Below, piece after piece: positions 31,791 to 39,824 of a stretch of DNA of 64,000 nt (the first letter of the stretch is position 1; every line of letters starts with the position of its first letter). The stretch spans positions 816,071 through 880,070 of the forward strand of contig NZ_QFRX01000001.1 of NCBI RefSeq assembly GCF_003143935.1. Direction: 5' to 3'. This stretch comes from Streptomyces sp. Act143. Its GTDB lineage: Bacteria; Actinomycetota; Actinomycetes; Streptomycetales; Streptomycetaceae. Made by a program: the position numbers and the translations under genes. The notes beneath the pieces are model-generated. The model was given only the letters and a program-made list of their open reading frames with translations, had not been told where the DNA came from and made no database searches.

Positions 31791-31803
31791 GAGAGCGCTC
31801 TCA
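31790..31803. promoter_or_regulatory. CebR-like LacI-family operator
   Basis: TGAGAGCGCTCTCA is a perfect 14-bp palindrome differing from the CebR consensus TGGGAGCGCTCCCA at one symmetric position. It sits on the predicted start site of the beta-1,3-glucanase gene. A CebR/BglR-type repressor encoded elsewhere probably acts here. Confidence 0.7.
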
Positions 31804-31858
31804 CAAACAGGTACGGACCAATCTCCGTCCCTCCCCTATCCCCCCACGGAGGTGGAGA

Positions 31859-33058
31859 GTGCTCGGACGACTCAGGCATCGGCTCCTGGCGGCGGCAGGA
31901 TCGGCAGCCCTGCTCGGCGCGCTGCTCACACTCGGCGCGCCGACGACCGCGAGCGGCGCGGTACCCGCCACGATCCCGCTCAAGCTGACCAACAACTCGG
32001 GCCGCGGCGACCCGGTCTACGTCTACAACCTCGGCACGAACCTGGCGACCGGCCAGCAGGGCTGGGCGGACGCGGACGGCACCTTCCACGCCTGGCCCAC
32101 GGGCGGCAACCCGCCCACGCCGGCACCGGACGCGTCGATATCGGGCCCGGCGGCGGGCCAGTCGAAGACGATCCGCATCCCCAAGTTCTCGGGCCGCATC
32201 TACTTCTCGTACGGCCAGAAGCTGGTGTTCCGCCTGACCACCGGCGGTCTGGTGCAGCCGGCGGTGCAGAACCCGAGCGACCCGAACCGCGACATCCTCT
32301 TCAACTGGTCGGAGTACACGCTCAACGACTCGGGCCTGTGGCTCAACAGCACCCAGGTCGACATGTTCTCCGCCCCCTACGCGGTCGGCGTCCAGCGTTC
32401 CGACGGCACCACGATCAGCACCGGCCGCCTCAAGTCCGGTGGCTACAAGGCCGTCTTCGACGCCCTGCGCGGCCAGTCGGGCGGCTGGGCCGGCCTGGTC
32501 CAGACCCGCGCCGACGGCACGGCACTGCGCGCCCTCTCCCCCGCCTACGGCCTGGAGACCGGGGCCCTGCCGGCCTCCGTCCTGGACGACTACATCAACC
32601 GGGTCTGGCAGAAGTACGCCACGACGACCCTCACGGTGAGCCCGTTCGCCGACCAGCCGAACACGAAGTACTACGGCCGGGTCTCCGGCGGCGTCATGAA
32701 CTTCACCGACTCCTCCGGCGCGGTCGTCACCAGCTTCCAGAAGCCGGACGCCAGCAGTGTCTTCGGCTGCCACAAGCTCCTCGACGCCCCGAACGACGCC
32801 GTCCGCGGCCCGATCTCCCGCACGCTGTGCGCCGGCTTCAACCGCTCGACCCTGCTCACCAACCCCGCCCAGCCGGACACGTCGTCGGCGTCCTTCTACC
32901 AGGACCCGGTGACCAACCACTACGCCCGCGTCATCCACGGCCAGATGGCGGACGGCAAGGCGTACGCGTTCGCCTTCGACGACGTCGGACAACACGAGTC
33001 CCTGGTGCACGACGGCAATCCGCTCCAGGCGTATCTGACGCTGGACCCGTTGAGCTGA
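31859..33058 (+). CDS. secreted GH64 beta-1,3-glucanase
   Basis: A 399-residue exported protein with a signal peptide (about 1-34, ending ASGA) and a single glycoside hydrolase family 64 domain of laminaripentaose-producing type. Recognisable features are a thaumatin-like barrel in the N-terminal half (LTNNSGRGDPVYVYNLGTNL onward) and the later FNWSEYTLND and QVDMFSAPYAVG segments. It would cut beta-1,3-glucan of fungal or plant walls to pentaoligosaccharides. GTG 31859 has GGAGGTGGA upstream. No carbohydrate-binding module is attached, unlike many Streptomyces homologues. Confidence 0.88.
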   Translation: MLGRLRHRLLAAAGSAALLGALLTLGAPTTASGAVPATIPLKLTNNSGRGDPVYVYNLGTNLATGQQGWADADGTFHAWPTGGNPPTPAPDASISGPAAGQSKTIRIPKFSGRIYFSYGQKLVFRLTTGGLVQPAVQNPSDPNRDILFNWSEYTLNDSGLWLNSTQVDMFSAPYAVGVQRSDGTTISTGRLKSGGYKAVFDALRGQSGGWAGLVQTRADGTALRALSPAYGLETGALPASVLDDYINRVWQKYATTTLTVSPFADQPNTKYYGRVSGGVMNFTDSSGAVVTSFQKPDASSVFGCHKLLDAPNDAVRGPISRTLCAGFNRSTLLTNPAQPDTSSASFYQDPVTNHYARVIHGQMADGKAYAFAFDDVGQHESLVHDGNPLQAYLTLDPLS

Positions 33059-33101
33059 GCCGTCCGGAACGACCAGCGCGGTGCGGGATGCCGGGACCCC
33101 G

Positions 33102-33330
33102 ATGACGACCACCCACCGCACGATCACCAACCCGCCCGCCCCGCACGACCCGACACCGTCCGGCTCCCGCCACGCGGTGTCGGCGTCCGGTGAACTCGCC
33201 CACATCGGCGGCCAGTACGTACGCCTCCAACGCCACCGACGCCCCGGCACCGGGCGGCTTCGCGGCGCAGTCGGAGCGGCGTTCGCCCGGGCGCCCGCCC
33301 GGACGCCGAGGCAGGTTCTCGGCGGCACAG
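33102..33330 (+). pseudogene. decayed RidA (YjgF) family gene
   Basis: The ATG at 33102 begins a RidA-like N terminus (ITNPPAPHDPTPSGSRHAVS, then GELAHIGGQY). After QY the frame is lost at GTACGTAC (33215-33222). Removing one GTAC copy restores the expected continuation YASNATDAPAPGGFAAQSER in the next frame. A second shift near 33290 would be needed to continue as AFARAP. With no full RidA length (about 130 residues) and at least one frameshift, it is a pseudogene. It lies directly before the decayed VOC gene. Confidence 0.6.
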
Positions 33331-33354
33331 AGGAGGGGTGGACGTAGAGGAGGG

Positions 33355-33640
33355 ATGGACGCAGCCGACGGGAACGTTCTGGCGCGGGGCCGCGTGGCGA
33401 CCAGGCTGCCGGCGCAGGACCTGGACCGGGCGCGGCGGTTCTACTCCGAGGTGCTCGGCCCGGAGCCCGTCGACGAGCGGCCCGGTGGCCTGCTGCACCG
33501 TTGCGGCGGAACGGAGTTCGCCCTGTTCAGCTCGGCGGGCGCCGCCTCCGGCACGTCCACCCGGATGGACTGGGAGGTCGCGCCGCCTGGTTCCGGGACA
33601 GCGAGGGCAATCTGCTGGGCATCGGGGAGCCGGTGGCGTG
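33355..33640 (+). pseudogene. decayed VOC-family gene (internal deletion and frameshift)
   Basis: An ATG at 33355 with AGGAGGG opens a glyoxalase/VOC N terminus (RLPAQDLDRARRFYSEVLGP, then GGTEFALFSSAG). Around 33567-33578 the sequence jumps, in another frame, to the C-terminal signature GRAAWFRDSEGNLLGIGEPV. The central part, about 40-50 residues in normal relatives, is missing. The ribosome site and start are duplicated just upstream. The combination of deletion and frameshift indicates a dead gene. Confidence 0.65.
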
Positions 33641-33852
33641 CGAGCGACGGCGGGCCGACCGGCCAGGCAGCGCCGCAAGAAGTCACGCGCCCCACAGGCA
33701 CGATCATGGCCCGATCTCGCCCCCATGTGACCGAAGTGAACACACAGCAGTCCAGAGTTCCTCTGTTACTCCCGGTAAATGCTTGCTTTATACGGCCCTT
33801 ACGGCGTAGACCTTGCCCCCAGACCTCGCGTGACTCTGGGGGGAGTTGGCGT

Positions 33853-34749
33853 ATGGAAGGCACCGTCGACGGATTCCGCTACGGCGCGGTGACCCCGGTC
33901 GCGGCCTATGTGATGGCGTGTCTGGGAGGGGCCCTGGGGCTGCGCTGTATCGTGCGGTCGCTGCTGAACACCCAGTCGTGGAAGCCCGGTTGGCTGGCGC
34001 TCGGTGCCGCGTCGATCGGGTGCGGCATCTGGACCATGCACTTCATCGCGATGATCGGGTTCCAGGTCGAGGAGACCCGCATCCGCTACGACACGGGCCT
34101 CACGCTTCTCAGCCTGGCCGTGGCGATCGTCGTGGTCGGCATCGGAGTCTTCATCGTCGGCTACCGCGGCGCCGGCACCGCCAGCCTGTCCTTCGCGGGC
34201 ATCGTCACCGGGCTCGGCGTGGCGGCGATGCACTACCTGGGCATGTACGCCATGCGCCTCAACGGCGCCATCAACTATGACGCGTTGACCGTCGGCCTCT
34301 CCATCGTCATCGCGATCGTCGCCGCCACCGCGGCCCTCTGGGCGGCCGTCACCATCCGGGGCTTCCTGACCAGCCTCGGCGCCAGCCTGGTGATGGGCGT
34401 CGCCGTCTCGGGCATGCACTACACGGCGATGGCCGCCGTCTCCGTCCATGTGCACGGCACCACCGGCGGCGCCTGGGCCGGCGCCTCGGCGTCCTCGCTG
34501 CTGCTGCCCATGCTGGTGGGGCCCGTCATCTTCCTCGTGCTGGCCGGCGTGGTCGTGATGTTCGACCCCCTGCTGGTGCTGGGCGACGGCGACTGGAACC
34601 GCCCCACCGCGCATCGCAGGCCGGCCGTGCGACCCGCCGAAGGGACGACCCCCGCACCGACGCACAGTTCGCTCTTCGAGACCCCCACCGGCCCCACGAG
34701 CGCACGCCCGCACCCGTACGACACCCCGCGACGCACCGTCGAACGGTGA
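33853..34749 (+). CDS. MHYT-domain integral membrane protein
   Basis: A 298-residue protein with seven predicted helices (about 12-245). The three hallmark MHYT-type motifs are present: MHFIAM near residue 63, MHYLGM near 127 and MHYTAM near 190. The domain is thought to bind copper or sense oxygen, CO or NO at the membrane. A Pro/Thr-rich cytoplasmic tail (about 250-298) carries no GGDEF/EAL output, so signalling must use a partner. ATG 33853 begins the homologous sequence. Confidence 0.88.
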   Translation: MEGTVDGFRYGAVTPVAAYVMACLGGALGLRCIVRSLLNTQSWKPGWLALGAASIGCGIWTMHFIAMIGFQVEETRIRYDTGLTLLSLAVAIVVVGIGVFIVGYRGAGTASLSFAGIVTGLGVAAMHYLGMYAMRLNGAINYDALTVGLSIVIAIVAATAALWAAVTIRGFLTSLGASLVMGVAVSGMHYTAMAAVSVHVHGTTGGAWAGASASSLLLPMLVGPVIFLVLAGVVVMFDPLLVLGDGDWNRPTAHRRPAVRPAEGTTPAPTHSSLFETPTGPTSARPHPYDTPRRTVER

Positions 34750-34831
34750 CCCGGCCCCCAACAACCGCCCTTCCCAGGTCCGTTCACCGGCAGCATGCCT
34801 CCCCGCCGACCGGCCTCTCCTAGATCATTGT

Positions 34832-34837
34832 TACGGT
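34832..34837 (+). promoter_or_regulatory. -10 box for a leaderless transcript
   Basis: TACGGT fits TAnnnT and ends six bases before the GTG of the phosphoesterase gene, which lacks a Shine-Dalgarno. Confidence 0.4.
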
Positions 34838-34843
34838 GCACCG

Positions 34844-36346
34844 GTGTCTGACTCTTCACGTGATACCGCCGAGGGCGCCGGCTGGGGTGCCGCCGAACGC
34901 GGCGAGTACGAACGCCGGATGCCGTCCGAGGTCGAGAAGATCTCCTGGCTCGACCCCCGGATGCTGTGGGCGGCCCGCAACGGCGTGCTGGCCTCCTGGT
35001 TCGGCGACCCGACGGGCCGGACCAGAAGCCGCTGGGTCGCCCAGCGGGCCGCGGCCGGCGCACCGGCGGACAAGGTGATCCGGCGCGACGACCCGGACCG
35101 CTTCTCCTTCATGGTCATCGGCGACACCGGCGAGGGCGACGCACCGCAATACGCTGTCGTGCCGGGCTTTCTGAGGATCAGTCAGGACACCAGCTTCACG
35201 GTGCTCGCCAGCGACGTGATCTACCCCGTCGGCAGCGCCGACGACTACGGCACCAAGTTCTTCCGCCCGTACCAGGACTACCGGGCGCCCATCTACGCGA
35301 TACCCGGCAACCACGACTGGTACGAGGACCTCGGCGGGTTCATGCGCGTCTTCTGCGACGACGCCCCACCGCTCACCCCCGAACCCGCCCCGCGCCCGCT
35401 CAGCCGTGCCTGGCTGCGCTCCCTGCTCTGGCACCGCCCGCGTCGCGGCGACGGCCGACACCTCGACGAGGCACGGCAGTTGAGGTCCGCACCGGCCCAA
35501 CAGGCCGTCCAGCCGGGCCCGTACTGGGCGATCGACGCCGGACCGGTGCGGATCATAGGCATCGACACCGGACTGCTCGGCACCCTCGACGCCGAGCAGG
35601 GCGCCTGGCTGCGCGAGGTGTCCCGGGGGCCGCGCCCGAAGATACTGGTCACCGGCTCGCCCCTGTACGTGGACGGCGAGCACCACCCCTGCCCCATCGA
35701 CGGCGGCGGCACGGTCGACGACATCGTCCGCGACCCGGCGCACCACTACGTCGCGGCGATAGGCGGCGACATCCACAACTACCAGCGCTACCCGGTCGAC
35801 GTGGACGGCCGCACCATCCAGTACGTGGTCTCGGGCGGCGGCGGTGCCTTCATGCACGCCACCCACACCATCCCGCGCGTCGACATCGCGAACGTCACCG
35901 AGGACACCTTCCGCTGCTATCCCCTGCGCGGCGACTCGCTGGCCTTCTACAGCAGGCTCTACGGCCGTCGGCTGCGGCTGCGCCGCTTCTTCACCCTCAC
36001 CGACGCGGAGGCGGCGGCCGTCGTCGCCGAACGGCTGCGGATCCGGCCGGGCCGCGCCCCCGGCCCGGCGGCCCGCATCACCTGGCGCACCCGTCTGGTC
36101 GCCGGGTTGCTGGGCACCGGGCGGCGCCCCGACCGGCCGAAGCGGTTCCGGCTTCCCGTGCGGAAGATCTACACCCAGTTGTTCTCACCGAGTTCGGCGA
36201 CGTACAGCCCGCCGTTCTTCAAGTGCTTCCTGCGCCTGGACGTCACCCCGGAGTCCATGAGGCTGCGCTGCCACGCGGCGACCGGCAACCTCGCCCAGGA
36301 GCTCGATCCGCCGGTGGAGGACGAGGTCACCATCGCCCTGACCTGA
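34844..36346 (+). CDS. calcineurin-like metallophosphoesterase
   Basis: A 500-residue protein with the metallophosphoesterase motifs in order: FMVIGDTGEGD (about 89-99), VLASDVIYP (about 123-131), PGNHDWYED (about 155-163), TGSPLY and GGDIHNYQRY (about 308-317). The second motif normally reads GD; here it is SD, which may weaken a metal site but keeps the Asp. A basic C-terminal extension (about 380-500) is not recognised. It may dephosphorylate lipids, nucleotides or proteins. The start is a GTG at 34844, probably leaderless. Confidence 0.8.
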   Translation: MSDSSRDTAEGAGWGAAERGEYERRMPSEVEKISWLDPRMLWAARNGVLASWFGDPTGRTRSRWVAQRAAAGAPADKVIRRDDPDRFSFMVIGDTGEGDAPQYAVVPGFLRISQDTSFTVLASDVIYPVGSADDYGTKFFRPYQDYRAPIYAIPGNHDWYEDLGGFMRVFCDDAPPLTPEPAPRPLSRAWLRSLLWHRPRRGDGRHLDEARQLRSAPAQQAVQPGPYWAIDAGPVRIIGIDTGLLGTLDAEQGAWLREVSRGPRPKILVTGSPLYVDGEHHPCPIDGGGTVDDIVRDPAHHYVAAIGGDIHNYQRYPVDVDGRTIQYVVSGGGGAFMHATHTIPRVDIANVTEDTFRCYPLRGDSLAFYSRLYGRRLRLRRFFTLTDAEAAAVVAERLRIRPGRAPGPAARITWRTRLVAGLLGTGRRPDRPKRFRLPVRKIYTQLFSPSSATYSPPFFKCFLRLDVTPESMRLRCHAATGNLAQELDPPVEDEVTIALT

Positions 36347-36373
36347 GGGCAGCACGCCGGGACACGGCCGGGT

Positions 36374-36417
36374 CGGCCCCGCCGCACGCCATCGACCCAT
36401 GACCCGTGGCGGGGCCG
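36374..36417. terminator. terminator between convergent genes
   Basis: CGGCCCCGCC (36374-36383) pairs with GGCGGGGCCG (36408-36417) over 10 bp with a long loop. It lies 27 bases beyond the phosphoesterase stop and before the convergent dioxygenase gene. Confidence 0.45.
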
Positions 36418-36483
36418 TGCCACCCGCCCTGGAGCACGAGAATCACGTCCCCATCCCCGCTGTCGGCCGGTCGGCGGCCAGGC

Positions 36484-37461
36484 TCACCACCGCCCTGCCC
36501 CGGTCCCCACGATCGGCTCCGACGGCTCGCCGTCCACGCCCACCGGCACGTCCCCGGCCAGCATCACCCGGTGCATGGTCCGGGGGTAACCGAGGTGGGC
36601 GTTGTCGCTCGGGGCGAGATGGATGGTGGCCCGGTTGTCCCAGAACGCCACGCTGCCCGGCTCCCAGCGGAAGCGGACCGTGTACTCGGGCCGCACCGCC
36701 TGCTCCAGCAGCAGCTCCAGCAGGGCCCGGCTCTCCGCCCGGGAGACGTCGGCGATCTGCTCGACGTAGTAGCCGTTGACGTACAGGATCCGCTCCCCCG
36801 TCTCCGGATGGACGCGGACCAGCGGGTGCAGCGAGGCGACCTGGTGGTCCAGCAGGTGGCGCACGTAGGCGTCGTCGCCGGGGCGGGGCTGGTAGCCGAC
36901 GCCAAGGCGGTGTTCGGCGCGCAGGCCGTCCACGAACCGCCGTACCGGGGCGGAGAGTCCGGCGTAGGCGGCGGCCAGGTTGGACCAGGTGGTGTCGCCG
37001 CCGTACGGCGGAACGGTCTCGGCCCGCAGGATCGTGGCGGCGGGCGGGTCGATGCGGGCGCCGTGGTCGCAGTGCCAGCCGCGCAGCAGGGTGTGCCGGC
37101 GGCGCTGGAGCCACTCGTCGTGCTCCATGCCGAACCTCCCGCCCAGCTCCAGCCGGTCGGCGGTCGTCTCCACCGCGGGGAAGTCCGGCGGCGAGGCGCT
37201 CCCGCGCTTGCGCAGCACGACCGGTTCGCCGAACCGGCGCGCGAACGCGACATGCCCGGCGTGGTCGAGCTTCTGGTCCCGGAAGAACACCACCTTCCAC
37301 CGCAGGACGGCCGCACGGATCGCGGCGACCACGGTGTCGTCGAGTTCCCCGGCCAGGTCGACACCCGTGATCTCCGCCCCGATGTGTCCGGCGACCGGTT
37401 TCACCTCGATCCCGGGGATGCCCTCCGCTGCCGTCGCGTCCATGCCCGTGTTCGTCGTCAT
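36484..37461 (-). CDS. TauD/TfdA-family Fe(II)/2-oxoglutarate dioxygenase
   Basis: A 325-residue dioxygenase. The HxD iron ligands lie in RGWHCDHGARIDPP (about 130), the distal His in WDNRATIHLAPSD (about 275-287), and the 2-oxoglutarate Arg in GYPRTMHRVML just after. The N-terminal strand VKPVAGHIGAEITGVDL is diagnostic of the family. It hydroxylates or cleaves a small substrate such as a sulfonate, phenoxy acid or alpha-keto precursor, which cannot be told apart here. ATG 37461 is the first start in the homologous region. A P-loop protein gene follows upstream on the same strand, 50 bases away. Confidence 0.88.
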   Translation of the reverse strand: MTTNTGMDATAAEGIPGIEVKPVAGHIGAEITGVDLAGELDDTVVAAIRAAVLRWKVVFFRDQKLDHAGHVAFARRFGEPVVLRKRGSASPPDFPAVETTADRLELGGRFGMEHDEWLQRRRHTLLRGWHCDHGARIDPPAATILRAETVPPYGGDTTWSNLAAAYAGLSAPVRRFVDGLRAEHRLGVGYQPRPGDDAYVRHLLDHQVASLHPLVRVHPETGERILYVNGYYVEQIADVSRAESRALLELLLEQAVRPEYTVRFRWEPGSVAFWDNRATIHLAPSDNAHLGYPRTMHRVMLAGDVPVGVDGEPSEPIVGTGAGRW

Positions 37462-37511
37462 GCGTGCTCCGTCGGTCGTCCGCGGCTCCTTGACGAAGAT
37501 CGTGTCAGCGA

Positions 37512-38108
37512 TCACGGGCCCTGGCGACAGTGCCCGACCAGGATCTCCTCCACCAGGTCGGGCACGGACCGTCCGCTGGTGTCGATGCGGCGCAGTCCGG
37601 CCGCGTCGACGGATTCCCGCATCAGCTGCTGAAAGCGCCTGGTGCGGGCGAGGAACGTGTCGACGAGCTGCCGCTCCTCGGCCGTCGCCGCCGCGTAGCG
37701 TGCCGACGCGTGCATCCTGTCCGCCAGCACCTCGTCGTCCGCGGTGAGCCAGACGGCCTCCGTGTGCGGGACGTCGAGCGCGGCGACCCGGCCGGGCCAG
37801 AGCGCGGAGCCCTCCAGCACCAGGCCCGGCCCGTCGCCGCGGGCATGCTCGGTGACGATCTCCTCGATGCGCGGCCACAGGCGTGCGTAGTGGTCGAGCA
37901 CCGAGCGGATCAGCTCGTCGACGCCGAGCGTGCCGTAGTGCTCGGCGACGTGCGGCGGCACCTCCCGCTCCGGTGTCCGCCAGGGCCGGCCCGGGTGCCG
38001 GGCCAGCAGATCCGTCGGCCGATACGCGAACCCGAGCCGCTCGGCGGCGGCCCGGGCCACGGTCGACTTGCCGGTGTGGGACGTCCCTCCGATGAGCAGC
38101 ACGCGCAT
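37512..38108 (-). CDS. P-loop NTPase / small-molecule kinase-like protein
   Basis: A 198-residue protein with Walker A loop GGTSHTGKST (residues 7-16) and helical lid (DEVLADRMHASARYAAATAEERQ). The strand LVLEGSALWPGRVA leads to a likely Walker B-type acidic residue. The layout resembles shikimate/gluconate-kinase-like or nucleoside-kinase-like proteins; the substrate is unknown. It is on the same strand as the dioxygenase gene, which may be co-transcribed. Confidence 0.75.
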   Translation of the reverse strand: MRVLLIGGTSHTGKSTVARAAAERLGFAYRPTDLLARHPGRPWRTPEREVPPHVAEHYGTLGVDELIRSVLDHYARLWPRIEEIVTEHARGDGPGLVLEGSALWPGRVAALDVPHTEAVWLTADDEVLADRMHASARYAAATAEERQLVDTFLARTRRFQQLMRESVDAAGLRRIDTSGRSVPDLVEEILVGHCRQGP

Positions 38109-38129
38109 GCCACCGACCCTAGTGGGGCC

Positions 38130-39677
38130 TCACACGGCGAACTCGCGTATCACGGTGTTCCGGAAGACCGCCGTGCCGTCGATCGAGAACAGTGCCAGCC
38201 CGGTGTCGACCAGGTACGGGAACGCCTCCGAGGAGTGCACGTGGCGACCGTCGTCGACGAACATCTCCACCGACGTGCGGTCGACGAGGATGCGCAGCTT
38301 CACCGTGCGGGCGGACGCGTCGAAGGGGCTGTGGCTCTCCTGCCACCTGCCGGAGGCGTCGGGGTTGACGGTGTTGCGGCGGTTGAGGAACGCGTAGTCG
38401 CCGTAGACGCCCGCGTCGATGTGCCGGCTTCCGTCGGCGGAGCGCCGCAGCTGGAGGCCGGCGCCGGTCAGCGACTCCCAGGTGATCTCGGTCGTCACCT
38501 CGTAGGAGATGCCCGTGTGGTCGAGGACGCGGGTGCCGGACACCGGCAGGTCGCCGAGTTCGATCGTGCGGGAGACGTGGTCGTCCAGGGTGGCCACCGG
38601 CCGTGACGCCAGGTAGTAGGTGCCGGTCGCGGCTCGTTTCAGGGTGAGCTCACGGACGATCGAGTCGGTGCCGTTGAAGCCGTCGCAGTCGATGGTGGGG
38701 GTCGTGTTGGCGTAGTCCCAGTTGTTGAGCCAGCCGATCGCGTACCGGGCGCGGTCGTCGAGGGTGCCGTCGGCATCGCGCTTCTCGAAGGTGACGGCCC
38801 CGTACCAGTCCCAGCCGTGGTCGAGCCACTGCGGATCGCTCGCGTCGGCGGTGAAGGCGGTGCCGTCGAAGGAACCGGTCCAGTACGCGTACGTGTTGGG
38901 CAGCCCGGACGCCTTGCCGTTGGCGCTCGCTCCCAGCACCCATTTCACGGTGCCGTCGGAGGCGGTGATGCGGAACAGGTCCGGGCATTCGAGGACGCCG
39001 ATGCCGTCCTTGACGAAGTCGCCCGCGTACGTCCAGGACCTCAGGTCCGCCGAGTGGTAGAAGCCGATCTTGGTGTTCTCGGCGAGGGCCATGACCCAGC
39101 GGCCGCGTTCCTCGTCGCGGATCACCTTGGGGTCGCGGAAGTCGCGCACACCGGGGTTGGGCAGCACCGGGTCGGTGCCGTGGTTGCGGAAGGTGCGGCC
39201 GCCGTCGGTGGAGTAGTACAGGAACTGCTCCTGGTGGTCGGTGCCGCCGCCGGGCGACATCGTGACCAGGGCGATCACCGCGCCCGCGCCGAAGCCCGCG
39301 GTGTTCTCGGTGTCGACGACCGCCGAGCCCGACCAGACGTCGCCGTTGACGGTGGTGTCCTTCGGTACGGCGATCCCCTGGTCGGTGAAGGAGACCAGGT
39401 CCCGGCTGGTGGCCAGCCGCCAGGCGGTGCCCGCCTCGGTGCCGCCGGTGAGGTAGTCGGGGTTGTAGAGGTAGTAGTAGTGGTACTCGCCGTCGATCCA
39501 CACCGGTCGCTGGGGGTCGTTCTTCCACTGGTCGGGGACCGTGAAGTGGTACGCGGCGCGGTAACTCGCGCAGGTCCCGGCCGCCCTGGGTCTCGCGGTG
39601 GCCGGTGACGCCGGCAGCAGGGCACCGGCCGCCCCGGCCGCCGAACCCACGAAGAGCGCTCTTCTGGAAACTGTCAT
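38130..39677 (-). CDS. secreted GH32 fructan hydrolase (levanase/inulinase type)
   Basis: A 515-residue exported enzyme with a Tat-type signal (SRRALFVGSAAGA, to about residue 30), a five-bladed propeller catalytic domain and a C-terminal beta sandwich. The nucleophile is Asp54 in the variant WKNDPQ (usually WMNDPNG), the transition-state Asp lies in DFRDPKV, and the acid/base is Glu230 in LECPDLF. It would release fructose or fructo-oligosaccharides outside the cell. Its promoter carries the repeated CTAACTCGTTAAAGG operators and is divergent from the fructan importer operon. Confidence 0.88.
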   Translation of the reverse strand: MTVSRRALFVGSAAGAAGALLPASPATARPRAAGTCASYRAAYHFTVPDQWKNDPQRPVWIDGEYHYYYLYNPDYLTGGTEAGTAWRLATSRDLVSFTDQGIAVPKDTTVNGDVWSGSAVVDTENTAGFGAGAVIALVTMSPGGGTDHQEQFLYYSTDGGRTFRNHGTDPVLPNPGVRDFRDPKVIRDEERGRWVMALAENTKIGFYHSADLRSWTYAGDFVKDGIGVLECPDLFRITASDGTVKWVLGASANGKASGLPNTYAYWTGSFDGTAFTADASDPQWLDHGWDWYGAVTFEKRDADGTLDDRARYAIGWLNNWDYANTTPTIDCDGFNGTDSIVRELTLKRAATGTYYLASRPVATLDDHVSRTIELGDLPVSGTRVLDHTGISYEVTTEITWESLTGAGLQLRRSADGSRHIDAGVYGDYAFLNRRNTVNPDASGRWQESHSPFDASARTVKLRILVDRTSVEMFVDDGRHVHSSEAFPYLVDTGLALFSIDGTAVFRNTVIREFAV

Positions 39678-39696
39678 GGCCTCAGGACTGTGCGAC

Positions 39697-39735
39697 CTAA
39701 CTCGTTAAAGGTCAAGGGTTCTAACTCGTTAAAGG
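39697..39735. promoter_or_regulatory. paired operators in the secreted GH32 promoter
   Basis: The 15-base CTAACTCGTTAAAGG occurs twice exactly, at 39697-39711 and 39721-39735, 24 bases apart. Its core TAACTCGTTA is a dyad. On the minus strand TTGACC lies between the copies, with CACAGT 17 bases on, so one operator occupies the promoter spacer and the other lies just upstream. The LacI protein at 44394-45458 is the likely ligand. Confidence 0.7.
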
Positions 39736-39752
39736 AGAACCTGTCACGAGCC

Positions 39753-39782
39753 TTGACAGCACCGCGTCACCCTTCCCATCAT
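39753..39782 (+). promoter_or_regulatory. promoter of the fructan importer operon
   Basis: TTGACA (39753-39758) and CATCAT (39777-39782) are 18 bases apart, 43 bases before the binding-protein ATG. Operator O3 lies just downstream. Confidence 0.6.
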
Positions 39783-39801
39783 CTGGGGCGTCAACCCTGA
39801 A

Positions 39802-39815
39802 CTAACACGAGTTAG
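39802..39815. promoter_or_regulatory. operator O3 of the fructan regulon
   Basis: CTAACACGAGTTAG is a dyad with arms CTAAC/GTTAG, resembling the two sites in the divergent promoter, and lies 9 bases before the binding-protein ATG. Confidence 0.65.
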
Positions 39816-39824
39816 GCCCGTTGG

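Noticed and set aside
33190..34749. One long fused frame joining the VOC fragment to the MHYT protein.
   Set aside because: The MHYT gene has its own ATG at 33853 at the point where homology begins; the fusion only reflects absence of an in-frame stop.
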